Shown: positions 32,016-43,379, counted from the stretch's first letter. The stretch: DNA of 64,000 nt from Candidatus Altimarinota bacterium (GCA_002749055.1 PDTW01000024.1:1-64000), one strand, 5' to 3'. Program-made: numbers and translations. The notes: generated from the letters alone by a model not told the origin.

Positions 32016-33419
32016 ATGAGTTTCAATATAGTAAACAAAAAAAATAATATTTTCTGAGATTACCTAAAATATATAGTAATAGGTACTTTAGTAATCACTT
32101 GATTAGCTTATGTGTCAATTTTTCAGTTATGATGAGTTGGTAATATTTATTTACTATTATTAGCAACATTATTTGCTATATACATGGCAGTAAATCTCTG
32201 AGCAAATGATGTTGCTAATAATATGTGACCAGCAGTATGATCAAAAGCACTCACTCTTACTTGAGCTATAATAATAGCTGTTATTTTTGAAGCATGATGA
32301 GCATTAATAGCTTGATGAGATGTAGTTGATACCATTAAATGATGAATAATTAACCCTGATTTACTTGATAAAAATTCTATGGAATTTATAGCAGTTATGC
32401 TTTCTACATTATTATGAGCAGCCTTATGGGTGAATATCGCAACTATACTAAAAGCACCTGTATCAATAACACATGCTATTTTTGGATGACTGATATGAGC
32501 ATGAATAACTTCTGCCTGATTTAATGTAGTTAATTGGTGAATGGTTTGAAAAGTAGCATGAGCATGGGTTATAGCAATACTTATGTGATGAATAGTGGCA
32601 ACAACTTTATTTATATCAATAAAAGAAACTATATTAAAAAAAGAAAATAAATGAAAGGCAGCAAAAGTATTTGTTCCGATTTATGTATCATTTATGACAT
32701 GAATATTTACAATATACTTAATACTAAAATGATTTAAAAATAAATTAAAATGAACTGAATTAGATTTTTTGCTTGAAAAACCAACAGCAGTATTTATATG
32801 AGCAATAATAGCAGGTCTTACATATTTATACTTAAGAATAAGTTATAGTAAACACAAAAAATGATTTTTTAGAGACAAAACAAAGTTTGTGAATACTCTA
32901 TTTAATATACCATTAATAGTAGCAGTAGCCCTTTTAAGTTTCGCTCATTGAGCAAATGATGTAGCAAATGCAATTTGACCACTAGCTGCAATTAATGAAT
33001 CTTTAAAGAGTTTAACAGTAGAGTGATGAAAGGTAAATGTACCATTTTGGATAATGTTATTATGAGCACTTTCTCTTTCAGTTTGATTAGCAGTATTTGG
33101 ATGAAGACTTATTAAAACAGTTTGAAATGAAATCACAAAACTTGACCAAATCAAAGCATACTGCATAGCTCTATCAGCTGCAATAACTGTTATTTTAGCA
33201 TCAGCAATGGGACTCCCTGTTTCTACAACTCAAATCGCAATTTGATGAGTATTTTGAATCTGATTATATAGAGAATACTTAAAAAGAAGAAAAGGAAAAA
33301 ACAAAACTATTATTGATAAATCAATGATAAAATGAATAATAAAATCTTGGGTAATGACTCTACCATTAGCTTGAATAGTAGCTAGTATAACTTACTTAAT
33401 AATAATGTTAATAGTATAA
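32016..33419 (+). CDS. Inorganic phosphate transporter, PiT family
   Basis: A 467-residue polytopic membrane protein with the duplicated PiT signature: NLGANDVANNMGPAVGSKAL in the first half and SFAHGANDVANAIGPLAAIN in the second. About ten to twelve hydrophobic segments surround them (ALTLTGAIIIAVIFEAGGAL; MVATTLFISIKETI). PiT proteins import phosphate or metal-phosphate with H+ or Na+. The next gene is a VTC-type polyphosphate polymerase, so the pair probably takes up phosphate and stores it. Start ATG 32016 follows an A-rich leader; a strong dyad follows the stop. Confidence 0.93.
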
Positions 33420-33456
33420 AATAAAACTAGTAATTGTAAAATAATAATTTTTGACT

Positions 33457-33500
33457 AAAAAAATAACTTATGTTAATATTTTAATATAAGTTATTTTTTT
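33457..33500 (+). terminator. Intrinsic terminator after the phosphate transporter
   Basis: 15-bp arms AAAAAAATAACTTAT / ATAAGTTATTTTTTT. Confidence 0.85.
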
Positions 33501-33517
33501 AAAACAAAAACAAAAAA

Positions 33518-34291
33518 ATGGAAAATGATCTTAGTAATAAATTAAAAAATTTCACACCAATATCCTTAACTCAAATGAATTCAACAGCTAGTTTTCTAGA
33601 TAGAATTGAAAAAAAATATCTAATATCAAAAAAACAATTGGAACTAGTATTAAAAGAATTAGAAAAAGACTTTTATGTTTTAGAAATAAATGATAAATCA
33701 GTATTTACATATGATAATGTTTATATGGATACAAAAAACCATGATTTTTATAAATTACATCAAGAATGAAAAAAATCTAGAACAAAAATAAGGACGAGAC
33801 TTTATGTTGACTCAAATATTTCTTTTTTTGAATATAAACAAAAACAAGATAAAACTATTAGAAAATTTAGATATGAATTCCCTTCTGAGGAGCATTGAAC
33901 AATGACAAAATGAAAAACTAGATTTTACGAATGAGTTTATATGAGTTTTTATGGGAAATTACCAGAAAAAATAACTCCTTCATTAAATACAAATTATAAT
34001 AGATTAACTCTTTGTGCTAAAGATAATTGAGAAAGAGTAACAGTAGATTTTAATATTAAAACAAAAAACCTAAGAGATCCCAAAGCAAAAAAAACTAGTT
34101 TGGAAAATGCTGTAATTTTAGAAAGTAAATCTATGTCTGAAGATTGTCTTAGTCACAGAGTTATGAAAAAACTATGAATTGAAACAGCAAGTAGTTGTAG
34201 TAAATATTGCCTTTGATTAATATATTCTTGAATAGAATGATGAAAATGAAAGTTTAAAAAAACTATCAAACAAATAAAAGAAATGAAATAA
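33518..34291 (+). CDS. VTC-domain polyphosphate polymerase
   Basis: This 257-residue protein has the VTC domain, a triphosphate-tunnel fold that polymerises ATP gamma-phosphate to polyphosphate in yeast Vtc4. Seen: TASFLDRIEKKYLISKKQLE (ExK-type motif at the tunnel entrance), VYMDTKNHDFYKLHQEGKKS, RTKIRTRLYVDSNISFFEYK with its basic R-x-R strand and the K in YKQKQDKTIRKFRYE, RVTVDFNIKTKN and ILESKSMSEDCL with the acidic metal site. There is no membrane helix, so it is cytoplasmic or works with an unlinked membrane partner. Proximity to the phosphate transporter supports a role in phosphate storage. Confidence 0.88.
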
Positions 34292-34320
34292 AAAAAACTC
34301 TGACTTCGTCAGAGTTTTTT
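34292..34320. terminator. Bidirectional terminator, GC-richer stem
   Basis: AAAAAACTCTGAC, loop TTC, GTCAGAGTTTTTT; serves the convergent VTC gene and PrsW-like gene. Confidence 0.9.
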
Positions 34321-35295
34321 TTATTCTTTGTAAAAAATGCTAGTTACATAAAAGTATCAAAACATAAAATAAATAAGTATAACAAAAGAAAATCATAGAG
34401 TCAAAGTTATATCAAAAATTGCATGTAATAATATTCATATAAAAAGCCCTAAGAAAAAAACTTTTATAAAAGGAAAGTTTAAGTTATTTTTTCTATAAGT
34501 AAGCAAAGCCCTTGAAAAATAATAAGCAACTATTGAGCTACATAATATATGTACTACAACAGAGAAAATAGACCTAAGAAAATATATTTGAACTAATTCA
34601 GAAGTTAATCATAATTTAATAAAATTTCCATACAAATAAAGTATGTTTTCTACAAAAGAAAATCAAAGTGCTATAAATATAGCATATAATACTCAAGACT
34701 TTACAGATTTAATATACAAAAAGCTAGTTCAAAGAAAATTAAAATGCTTCGTCGTTTCTTCTACAAATCAAACTATTATATAATAAAATATTATTAATCT
34801 TATACTATTAAAAATTATATCTCAAAAATAAATTACTGTTTCATTTAATCATGTAATACTCTGGAAGTTTTGTAAAAATAAATTCACAAAATATAAAAAT
34901 AAACTTAGTGAAAATATAAAAAATATAAATATCAAAATATGAGTAAAGAAAACTTTTTTTAATTTAGAGAAAAGTTTTAAATAAAAAAACAATATAAAAA
35001 TAGATATTGTTACAATAGAAAGAGTTAAAGATAATCAGAGTTCAAAAACTGAATCAATAGTAGCTATATTAAAAGTATAATAAAAGATATTTAAATATCT
35101 AAAATCAAAAAGTTCAAAAAATTTATCCATATATAAAATAGGAAACACAGATATAGCTCATCAAAATATTCATGCTAAAAATCTTTTTCTACTAAATTTG
35201 CTATCATCAATATACGAAAAAAGATACCCCCACAATAAAAATGGGAGAAAGGTTAATATTAACAAAACTATAATAGAAAAGATATCTCAAAGCAT
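34321..35295 (-). CDS. PrsW-family intramembrane metalloprotease
   Basis: This 324-residue polytopic membrane protein carries the three PrsW/CPBP-like motifs: GFVEETTKHFNFL (EExxK near residue 180), ALGFSFVENILYLY (FxxxE-type) and LLHAIFDITLTLGF (HxxxD), with VVHILCSSIVAYYF between them. Family members cut membrane anti-sigma factors or other membrane proteins at a zinc or related site inside the bilayer. About eight hydrophobic segments are visible. It follows a 64-residue membrane protein by 2 bases on the same strand, so the two form one transcript. The substrate is unknown; no anti-sigma gene is near. Confidence 0.8.
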
Positions 35296-35297
35296 TT

Positions 35298-35492
35298 TTA
35301 TCTATATATCTTATAATTTCCAAATTTTACATAGTTTTCTTTTCAATTTTGTTTACTAGAAAATGACTTAGCTATAAATAAAATATTAAGTCACATAAAT
35401 ATGAAAAATCATCCTATTAAATAAACCAAAAGATTTTCATAAATAACAACAGCTAATCAAAAAATTATAAAAAAAATTCAAACAAATTTCAT
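35298..35492 (-). CDS. Small two-helix membrane protein
   Basis: A 64-residue protein with two hydrophobic helices (FVGIFFIIFGLAVVIYENLL and VYLIGGFFIFMGLNILFIA) and a short basic tail KENYVKFGNYKIYR. I do not recognise a family. Four glycines are TGA. It starts just downstream of the GC-rich repeat array and ends 2 bases before the PrsW-like start, so it is very likely co-translated with it and may be a partner or substrate; that is inference. Confidence 0.65.
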
Positions 35493-35604
35493 ATTTTTCT
35501 TTATTATATTTTAATATACAATTCATTATAAGAAAAGTTTTAGTTTTTCAAAAAAAAAGAAAATATCATTCAAGAAAAATTCCCATTTTCTTAAAATTGC
35601 TTCC

Positions 35605-35760
35605 TTATTACCTCCCCTTACCCCCCCTAGTAGGGGGGGACTTGAGGGGGCTTCCTTATTTAAAAATCCCCCATCTACCAGGGGGGCTTAAGGTGAGGCT
35701 TCCTCATTTAAAAATCCCCCATCTACCAGGGGGGAAATTAAGGGGGGGGCTTTGGGAGCA
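35605..35760. repeat. GC-rich repeat array, second type
   Basis: Three units of about 57 bases with CCCCCCTAGTAGGGGGG or CCCCCATCTACCAGGGGGG palindromes, separated by CTTCCTTATTTAAAAAT-like linkers. It resembles the 19.5-20.6 kb islands in logic (short GC palindromes, near-constant linkers) but not in sequence. It lies downstream of the dnaK stop and upstream of the 64-residue membrane gene. Confidence 0.85.
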
Positions 35761-35780
35761 AAAGAAAAACTTAATAACTC

Positions 35781-37700
35781 TTATACCCTAGTAGTATTTC
35801 ATTTATCGTTCTTATCATCCGTTTCAACTTCAGCATCAACTACTCAATCTTCATCTTTTTTTGTTTCCTCTCATCATTTAGCTTGCTCTTGAGCACCTGG
35901 CTGAGAATAAAGCTTTTGACCAACCTTCATCATTTCATCACTAAGTGGTTTAGTAGCAGATTCTATTTCTTCTTTTGTAGCATTAGTGTTTTCCAAAACT
36001 TTCTTAACCTCAGCTATTTTTTCTTCAATTAATTTTTTATCAGCTTCTTCTATTTTGTCCTTGTTATCATCTAACATTTTATTAGCTTGAACAATAGAAC
36101 TATCTGCCATATTTCTAGCATCAACTAATCATTTTTTCTTAGAATCTTCTTCTTTTTTAGCTTCTGCCTCTTTTACAAGTCTATCAACTTCAGCTTCATC
36201 CATACCAGTACTTCATTGTATTGTAATATGTTGAGATTTACCAGTTGCCTTATCTTTAGCAGTTACCTTTAATATACCATTTGCATCTATATCAAAATGT
36301 ACTTCAATTTGAGGTGTTCATCTAGGAGCTGGATTTATTCAATCTAGCATAAATCTACCAAGAGATTTATTATCAGCAGCCATTTCCCTTTCTCATTGTA
36401 AAATATGAATTTCTACACTTGGTTGGTTATCAACTGCTGTAGAGAAAATCTCACTTTTATTTGCTGGAATTGTTGTATTTCTAGCTATCATTGGAGTTCT
36501 AACTCATCCCATAGTTTCTATACCAAGAGTCAAAGGAGTAACATCAAGTAATAATACATCAGTTACATCTCAACCTATAATTCAAGCTTGTATAGCAGCA
36601 CCAAGAGCAACAGCCTCATCTGGATTAATTCAAGCATTTGGTTTTTTTCAGAAAAAAGCTTCAACTTTTGATAGTACTAAAGGTACTCTTGTAGAACCTC
36701 AAACAAGTAAAACTTGATTTAAATCACTAGCATTTAGTCAAGCATCAGACAAAACTTTTTTACAAGGCTCTATACTTCTTTCAACTAAATCTCAAATTAA
36801 TTCTTCAAATTTAGTTCTAGTTATAGTCATAAGCAAATTCTTAGGACCACTAGAGTCAACGGTTATATATGGTAAATTTACATCATATTCAGTAGTACTA
36901 GAAAGCTCTTTTTTAGCTTTCTCAGCTTCATCTCTTACTCTTTGAAGTGCCATTGGATCATTTCTAAGATCAATAGCTTGGTCTTTTTTAAATTCATCAA
37001 TTATATAATCAACTAATTTCTTATCAAAATCATCTCAACCTAAATGAGTATCACCATTTGTAGAAAGCACTTCAAAAGTTCCTTCTTCAGATAATTCTAA
37101 TATAGAAATATCAAATGTTCAACCTCATAAATCATAAACAGCTATTTTTTCACTTTTACCCTTTCAAGCTCAATAAGACAAAGCAGCAGCAGTTGGTTCA
37201 TTTACTATCCTCTTTACTTCTAGTCATGCAATTTTTCAAGCATTAATTGTTGCTTGTCTTTGGTCATCATTAAAATATGCAGGAACAGTAATTACAGCCT
37301 CAGTAACACTACTTCATAAAAACTTTTCAGCATCTTCTTTTAATTTCATAAGTACATGAGCTCCTATTTCTTCTGGTCTAACTTCTTTATCTCCAAATTT
37401 AATAAGTGCAGAACCATCTTTTCATTTTACAACTTCATAAGGAACTGATGCTATTTCGTCTTTTACTTCGTCAAATTTTCTACCTATAAATCTTTTTGCC
37501 GAAAAAATAGTTCAAGCTGGATTTGTAATAGCTTGTCTTTTAGCTGGAGTTCAAACAATTATATTTCATTCTTTATGAGCAACAATACTTGGAGTTGTTC
37601 TATTTCATTCTGCATTTGGAATTACTTTTGCTTCTCATCATTCCATAAAGGCAACACAACTATTAGTAGTACCCAAATCTATTCAAATAATTTTTCACAT
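35781..37700 (-). CDS. dnaK: Hsp70 chaperone DnaK
   Basis: This 639-residue Hsp70 has the ATPase domain with [17 protein letters not shown] at the N terminus, [51 protein letters not shown], and [14 protein letters not shown]. The interdomain linker [20 protein letters not shown] and the substrate-binding domain with [18 protein letters not shown] follow, and a helical lid ends in a charged tail. The tail ends DKGNTTRV rather than the common EEVKK-like end. No grpE or dnaJ is beside it; it is monocistronic between a repeat array and a divergently placed stretch with no clear CIRCE element. It folds nascent and stressed proteins in the cytoplasm. Confidence 0.97.
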
Positions 37701-37825
37701 AATTTTTTAGTTAAAATTTAAATGTCATTTTTATGACTTATTCATATACTATCATTTTTTTTCTTCCTGTCAAAACTTTTTAGCACTTTTTTTTACTAGG
37801 TGCTAAACTAATTTTTATAAACAAT

Positions 37826-37855
37826 AAAAAAGCCAATGCAAAAGCATTGACTTTT
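37826..37855 (-). terminator. Intrinsic terminator for the 114-residue gene
   Basis: Read on the minus strand: GTCAATGC, TTTT loop, GCATTGGC, then TTTTTTATT. Confidence 0.8.
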
Positions 37856-37887
37856 ATAAAAAAATATTGAAAAACGGTTTAGAAAAA

Positions 37888-38232
37888 TTATTTCAGCTCA
37901 TTTAAAGATTGATTTATAAATGACCTAAGATATTCCTCAGAAATATCTGACATTAATTCTGATACTTTGTTCTTAATCTCATCTATCCCATCATTAGTTG
38001 ATCTTAAGTAATTAACTATACTATCACGGATAGAATCATAGAAACCTTTCTCTCTTACCTTTTCTGCATCAAATTCTTCAAAAGCATCCATTATTTCATC
38101 TACTACCTGTCCAACTTTACCATTTACAATATCTTGACACTCATTTTTACTATGATTTGTAACAGTCTTTATAATATCCTCTTGCCCCTCTATTTGATTA
38201 TTAACTCCTTGAAATTCACTTAATGATTCCAT
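37888..38232 (-). CDS. Small acidic helical protein, unknown
   Basis: A 114-residue acidic helical protein with no recognised family, with segments such as QVVDEIMDAFEEFDAEKVRE and DEIKNKVSELMSDISEEYLR. It has two cysteines at most (NECQDI) and no signal or membrane segment. It has its own A-rich leader and terminator and lies between dnaK and a winged-helix gene on the same strand. No glycine codon in it is TGA. Confidence 0.65.
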   Translation of the reverse strand: MESLSEFQGVNNQIEGQEDIIKTVTNHSKNECQDIVNGKVGQVVDEIMDAFEEFDAEKVREKGFYDSIRDSIVNYLRSTNDGIDEIKNKVSELMSDISEEYLRSFINQSLNELK

Positions 38233-38308
38233 ATTTTTTAATATTAATAAATTAAAGTAACAAGATTATAGTATAAAACATAACCTTGTCAAATTTATTA
38301 AAAATTTT

Positions 38309-38914
38309 TTATCCTAACTTTTCTTTAATTTTCAAATTATCCTTTATATAAATATTACCACTTTCAGTTAAGATATTTTTTATTAATTTATCTCAATATT
38401 CTAATCTTTTAAAAAAATCCTCTGTTGTAATAATGGCATATTTAACTTTTCTATTATAAAAAGTCTTAGCCAAAAAGTCATTAAAATCTTGTTTATCAAT
38501 TTCTCAAATCATAAAAATATCCAAAATATTACTTCATGTCTCAACTAATTTATATTCAACTGCTTCATTAACCAAGACTAATTCTAAATCAATTTTAGAT
38601 TTAAAATAAGACCTTATTTTATTCATTGGACTATAAGACTTTAAAAAAATCTCTATAAATTCTTCTATTAACGAAAAATTTTTATTAACATAAAATATTT
38701 TCTTTTTAAGCTCTGACCTTGACTTCAAAATTCAAATATCAGAAAGATTATCAAGTTCTCTTTTTATAGAATTGATTTGTTCATCTAACTCTCTAGCTAA
38801 CAATCTCATATGAAATCAATCATTGTTTCAAGACTGATATTCTAACAAAAGCTTTTCAAGGATTTTAGCTCTACACTTAGATCAAAATATTTTAGATAAA
38901 TCCAAATTTCTCAT
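38309..38914 (-). CDS. Winged-helix transcriptional regulator with C-terminal domain
   Basis: A 201-residue protein. The N terminus is a winged-helix DNA-binding domain (LSKIFGSKCRAKILEKLLLE, then MRLLARELDEQINSIKRELD and LSDIGILKSRSELKKKIFYV), of the type common in CPR genomes, where a 'SKARVKLL' start is followed by 'RELxxxxxxNSVxRELxxLxxxGLL'. The second half (SFNLIEEFIEIF-like helices, then VEYKLVETGSNILDIFMIGE and KVKYAIITTEDFFKRLEYGD) resembles a degenerate nucleotidyltransferase or sensor domain. It is the third gene after folD and a small membrane protein, spaced 4 bases from the latter. Confidence 0.65.
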
Positions 38915-38918
38915 ATTT

Positions 38919-39155
38919 TTAAAATTTTATTTCTGTATTTTCTTTTACTTCTTCTCAGTTAACAAAAATAATTATATTTTCATTCTGATTATCAATATTT
39001 ATTTTTGATTTTTTAACATTAATATTAACATATTTATTTTCTTTTTTGTTATTATCAATGTTTTTAATTTTATATCTTTGTTCACTATAAAAATATCAAA
39101 CAAAAAAAGACAAAATTATCAAAATCGAAGAAACAAGAACTTTTATATCTTTCAT
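38919..39155 (-). CDS. Small single-pass membrane protein
   Basis: A 78-residue protein with an N-terminal membrane helix (KVLVSSILIILSFFVGYFYS) and an Asn/Lys-rich remainder ending VNGEEVKENTEIKF. Function not recognised. Its start overlaps the 3' end of folD by 13 bases, and it ends 4 bases before the winged-helix gene, so it is translationally coupled within a folD operon. Confidence 0.65.
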
Positions 39156-39982
39156 TTTTTATATGCTTTTAAAGTATTTTTCATAAGATTTGCTACCGTC
39201 AAAGGTCAAACTCATCATGGAACCGGTGTAAGTTTTATTGAACTTTCATACAATCAAATATCACTAATATCAACATCTCAAAATATCTTTCAATCAACAA
39301 TTGAAAATCAAACATCTATAACTAAAGCTCATTTTTTCAAATCTCAAAGCTTAACTAATCATGGTTTTCAAACTGCAGATATAACTATATCAGAATTTTT
39401 AATATAATCTGTTATATTTTTTGTATTACTATTACAACTAGTAACTGTAGCTCAGGCATTAATAAGTAAAAAAGTTATAGGTTTTCAAACTATATTACTC
39501 TTTCATAGTACTGTTACATTTTTTCATTTTAAATCTATTTTTAAATTTTCAAAAATATCCATTATTCAAGCAGGGGTGCAAGGACATAGTCAAGATTTAT
39601 CTCAAATAATAATTTTTCAAATATTAGTTGAAGTAAATCAATCTATATCTTTTAAAGGATCTATTTTGTCTATAACTGTTAAAGGATTTATATGTCAAGG
39701 CAAAGGCAATTGAATTATAAATCAAGATATATCATCATTTTTATTAAAACCATCAACAAGCTCAAGCAAACTTTCTTGAGTTACTAAATTATCCAAATGT
39801 TTTATATAAAAATTCATTCATATATCTTTTGCCCATTTCTCCTTTTGAGAAATATATCTCAGACTTGAAGAGTTATTTCAGACAAGAATAACTCCTAAAG
39901 TAGGTTTTTTATCCAAAAGAGAAATTTCTTTTTTTAAGTCAGAATAAATATCAAGAGCTATTTTTTTTCAATCTATAAACAT
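39143..39982 (-). CDS. folD: Methylenetetrahydrofolate dehydrogenase/cyclohydrolase FolD
   Basis: This 279-residue bifunctional enzyme interconverts 5,10-methylene-, methenyl- and 10-formyl-tetrahydrofolate. Seen: KKPTLGVILVGNNSSSLRYI (YxxxK catalytic region follows), GFIIQLPLPGHINPLTVIDK, DGFTSTNIGKI, PCTPAGIMDIFENL, VTVLGKSNIVGKPITFLLIN (NADP site), and TPVPGGVGPLTVANLMKNT. All expected motifs are present at normal length. It supplies the formyl donor used by Fmt, which is also encoded in this window. It heads a three-gene minus-strand operon. Confidence 0.95.
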
Positions 39983-40110
39983 TAGATTTTGTATCTAAAA
40001 AATTATTTTACTAAAATTACTAGAAAAAAAGAAAAATGCAAATTTTTACTTTACTTATCTAGTATAAAAAATATTATTGATTAAAATAATATACTATAAA
40101 AATACAAAAA

Positions 40111-41148
40111 ATGTCTAATAGATTGATGTGAATTCTAATTTTATTCTGATTTGCTTTGGTTATTGTTGCCTTTTATTTATATTTTTATAAGTACAACAGA
40201 ATAAACATTGAAATAAATTCAAACTTGCCAAACTATGAAGTGGAATTATATTCAATGGATACAAAAAGTACTTTTAAAAAAACCTGCAAAGAAAAAAAAT
40301 GTATTTTTAAAGATTTTTCTCCATTTAATTACAAAATAAAAGTTACTAAAAAGTGATATAGAGATTTTAATTATAAATTAAATATTAGAGATAACTGAAA
40401 AACAAATTTAGATGTTTTACTTGAAAAAAACATTTACTTATCAGAGATTAAAGAAAAAAAGAAAAAAACTCAAAAAAAATATGATTTAAACCAAACTAAA
40501 GAAGTAAAAATAGAGGAACTTAGAGAAAGGAAATTGATAAAAAGAACAATAATATTAGACAACTTATGAAAATTTGTTTTCAAAAAAAATTGAGAAAAAC
40601 TTGAATTAATATTAAACTGAGAAAAATCTCTTTGATTATTTGAAAACTGAGAAACTGAGACATTAAATGTAAGAAAAATAGAATATACAAATGATTTTGT
40701 ATTTATAAATATTTGAGAAAAAAAATATATTTATAACCTAGCCTCAAAAAATTTTTATAATATAAATTTATTCATACCTATAAAATATATAAAAACATGA
40801 GAAAATAATACAGATTTCAGAATAGTTACGGAAAAATGAACTTTTATTTTTAGTACAACAAACTCAAAGTTAAAATATTTCACACTTTTTAAAGACTATG
40901 AAATTGTATGAGATAATTACATATGAATAATTTACAAAGATGAAAAAGAAAAATTTGATAATTATTCAATAGATAAAAACTGAGAAAATCTTATTGTAAA
41001 ACTATGACTAAAAATCCCTAATATAAATATTTTAATTAAAGAAAAAACTAATATATCAAAAATATTAAAGACAAAAAATCAAAAATGAAAAGACAGAATT
41101 ATTATAGTTTTCGATAATGGAAAAAAATATGAACTAATGAACTTTTAA
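40111..41148 (+). CDS. Membrane-anchored PEGA-like domain protein
   Basis: A 345-residue protein with an N-terminal membrane helix (MGILILFGFALVIVAFYLYF) followed by a PEGA/carboxypeptidase-regulatory-like beta domain at about 30-105 (INIEINSNLPNYEVELYSMD, FKDFSPFNYKIKVTKKGYRD). The rest looks like a beta-propeller or beta-rich domain with repeated IYN/LKYFT strands (LGKFVFKKNGEKLELILNGE), then many TGA glycines before a Glu or Lys. Probably extracytoplasmic. PEGA domains are found in many S-layer and envelope proteins. The exact role is unknown. A MITE-like repeat follows. Confidence 0.65.
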
Positions 41149-41162
41149 TAAATTTTTATTTA

Positions 41163-41325
41163 GAAACATCCGGAAAATTCCTTCGTAAGAATAAAAATTT
41201 AAATTTTTTAGATTATTTTTCTGCAAAAATTTTTTATTTATGCCTTTGCATAGGGAAAAATTTTTTAAGGAAAAAACTAGCAAAAAAGACTATTTTTTTC
41301 TAGATGTGGTTTTCTTAGATATTCA
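41163..41325. mobile_element. MITE-like repeat, copy 1
   Basis: About 163 bases, clearly homologous over the whole length to the element at 54273-54436 (shared blocks CCTTCGTAAGAA, TTATGCCTTTGCATAGGGAA, TTTTTTTCTAGATGTG). The ends GAAACATCCGGAAAA and TTTTCTTAGATATTC are degenerate inverted repeats. No coding capacity. Confidence 0.85.
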
Positions 41326-41760
41326 TTAAAATGGAATATCATCAATACTTATTTCTTCTTCTTTTTTAGGACTAACATTATTAACTGCTGGGCTAGGATT
41401 CGTACTGAAATCTTGACTTCATCAATTATCTTGCTTCCTATCTAGCATAATAAGGTTCTCTCAAATTATTTCTGTTCTATATCTTTTTGTTCAATCTTGA
41501 GCCTCCCAATTTCTAGTTTGAAGCCTTCACTCTAAATAAACTTTTCTTCATTTTCATGAATATTCAGCAGCAATTTCTGCTAATTTTCACCACAAAACAA
41601 TATTATGAAATTCTGTTTGTTCTTGTTTATTTCAAGTTGAATCTACCCAATTTCTATTTGTAGCTATTCCAAAACTAACTACATTTTGTCAATTTGGAGT
41701 TTGTTTTAGTTCCAAATCTTGTGTTATGTTTCCTATTAATTGAACCTTATTTAAATCCAT
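41326..41760 (-). CDS. ssb: Single-stranded DNA-binding protein
   Basis: This 144-residue SSB has the OB fold (MDLNKVQLIGNITQDLELKQ, NVVSFGIATNRNWVDSTGNK, TEFHNIVLWGKLAEIAAEYS, GRKVYLEGRLQTRNWEAQDG) and ends with the acidic tail EEEISIDDIPF, the conserved tip that recruits partner proteins. It is transcribed alone, convergent with the PEGA-like gene; its stop lies at the edge of the MITE-like element. Confidence 0.95.
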
Positions 41761-41936
41761 AATTAAATTATATTAAAAATAAATACACACAACATTTTAT
41801 ATTAAATTAAAAAAAAGTAAAATATTTAATATAATTAAGCAATATATCCTTATAGAGTCTACATATTTAAACTTGTTTTTTTTACAAAAAAAGGTATAAG
41901 AAAATAAAAATATATTAAAATAATTATTTTATAAAT

Positions 41937-43346
41937 ATGAGAAAGAGAAGAAATACAGGTTTTATAAAAACTTTAAAAGATTATGCTGTACCAATAGTTG
42001 CTTGAATTTTATTTTTATTGTTCTTAATAAATATTTTTTCATGAGATGAAACTCCTGAAGAAAATAAAAATGAAAATAGAGTTTGAATAGAATTATCCCT
42101 AAATTGAGATGATTCAGAAGCCTACATAATTTACTCTTGATGAAAAGAAAAAAAGATTAAAGAAAATAAAACACTACTTTATAAATGAGAAAGAATAAAG
42201 GTTAAAAAATGAACTATCAAATTTTCTCTTCCATGAATATGAGATTTAACTCTTCAAAAATTCTGAGAATTGGGATACAAAGAAGATTGAAGTTTCTTTT
42301 TATATGCATCAGATTTATGGGTAAATACAATTTGAAACTTTAATTTGAAAACCAGATATGCAAATGTAAACATTTGAGAAAATACTTCTGCTTCAATAAA
42401 CCAAAATGAAGTAGCAACAACTGTTTATGTATTAAAATGAACTGTAGAAATAAAAAATTTATGATGAAGAGAAACTATACTTAAAAAATGACAAAAAGTT
42501 ACTATTTGAGTAAAAGATGCAAAAGACGAAGAAATAGATATATCTTTATTAAAAAAAGATATTGACGATTATTTCAAAGCTAGTGATTGGTTTTTGAAAA
42601 ATAAATGAGAATTTTACCTAAAATCAGAAGATATTATAGCCCAAACTTGAAGTACAGAGTCATCTACTTGAACAATCTCAAAGAATTGACTTATATCTCT
42701 TGATAATATATGAGATGAATCAAGTGTTTTAACTCCTACACTGGATATAGTATGAAGTTTTGAAGAAAATAATATTTGACTTATAACAATCAATAATATA
42801 GAAGCATCTATAAGCAAAATCAATAAAAAATTTGAATTAAAATGATTTAAACTAAAGTCATCTATAAATGATTTGGTATTTAAAATATATGATGAAAGTA
42901 AAAATCTTTTATGAAAAGAAATTTATACTATTTATTATTCTTGAGGAAACTGAATAAAAAATGATGAGAATGAAATCGCATCTAACGAGCAAACAAACTT
43001 CGTAGCTGATGCTACCAAATTTGTTTTTACTTCTCCTGATACTTCTGGTAAATATTCTACAACTGAGGGATTTGTAACTATTAGATGAAAAACTCCTCCA
43101 AATACAGCTTCAAAAGTTACAGTCAACTGATATCAACTAAAATCTTATAATTGAACTACTTGGAGATACCATGCGAGTGTAGACACAAATAATCTAAAAG
43201 ATTGAACAAATATATATGATATAAAGTATTTTGATAAATCTTGAAAACTTATACTAAAAACCTCATATACTATAGTAAAAAAGAAAAAACAAACTTACCC
43301 TAAAAAAACTCCTTCTTACAGCCAAGAAGCCAAAATAAATGGATAA
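41937..43346 (+). CDS. Membrane-anchored FecR-like domain protein
   Basis: A 469-residue protein with a basic N-tail, a membrane helix (YAVPIVAGILFLLFLINIF) at about 15-33, then a FecR-like beta domain at about 45-190 (YSGGKEKKIKENKTLLYKGE, LQKFGELGYKEDGSFFLYAS, TTVYVLKGTVEIKNLGGRET, LKKGQKVTIGVKD). The C-terminal part has repeated Ig-like strands (EGFVTIRGKTPPNTASKVTV, NGYQLKSYNGTTWRYHASVD). FecR-type domains sense signals or organise envelope proteins. No sigma factor is adjacent, so a structural surface role is as likely. A bidirectional dyad lies at its stop. Confidence 0.7.
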
Positions 43347-43379
43347 AAAAAGGATAGATTTTAAAATCTATCCTTTTTT
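43345..43379. terminator. Bidirectional terminator
   Basis: AAAAAAAGGATAGATTT / AAATCTATCCTTTTTT between the FecR-like gene and the convergent lipoprotein gene. Confidence 0.85.

Noticed and set aside
35597-35791. 64-residue open frame with repeated LPHLPGG motifs
   Set aside because: It is simply the translation of the GC-rich repeat array and has no independent coding signature.
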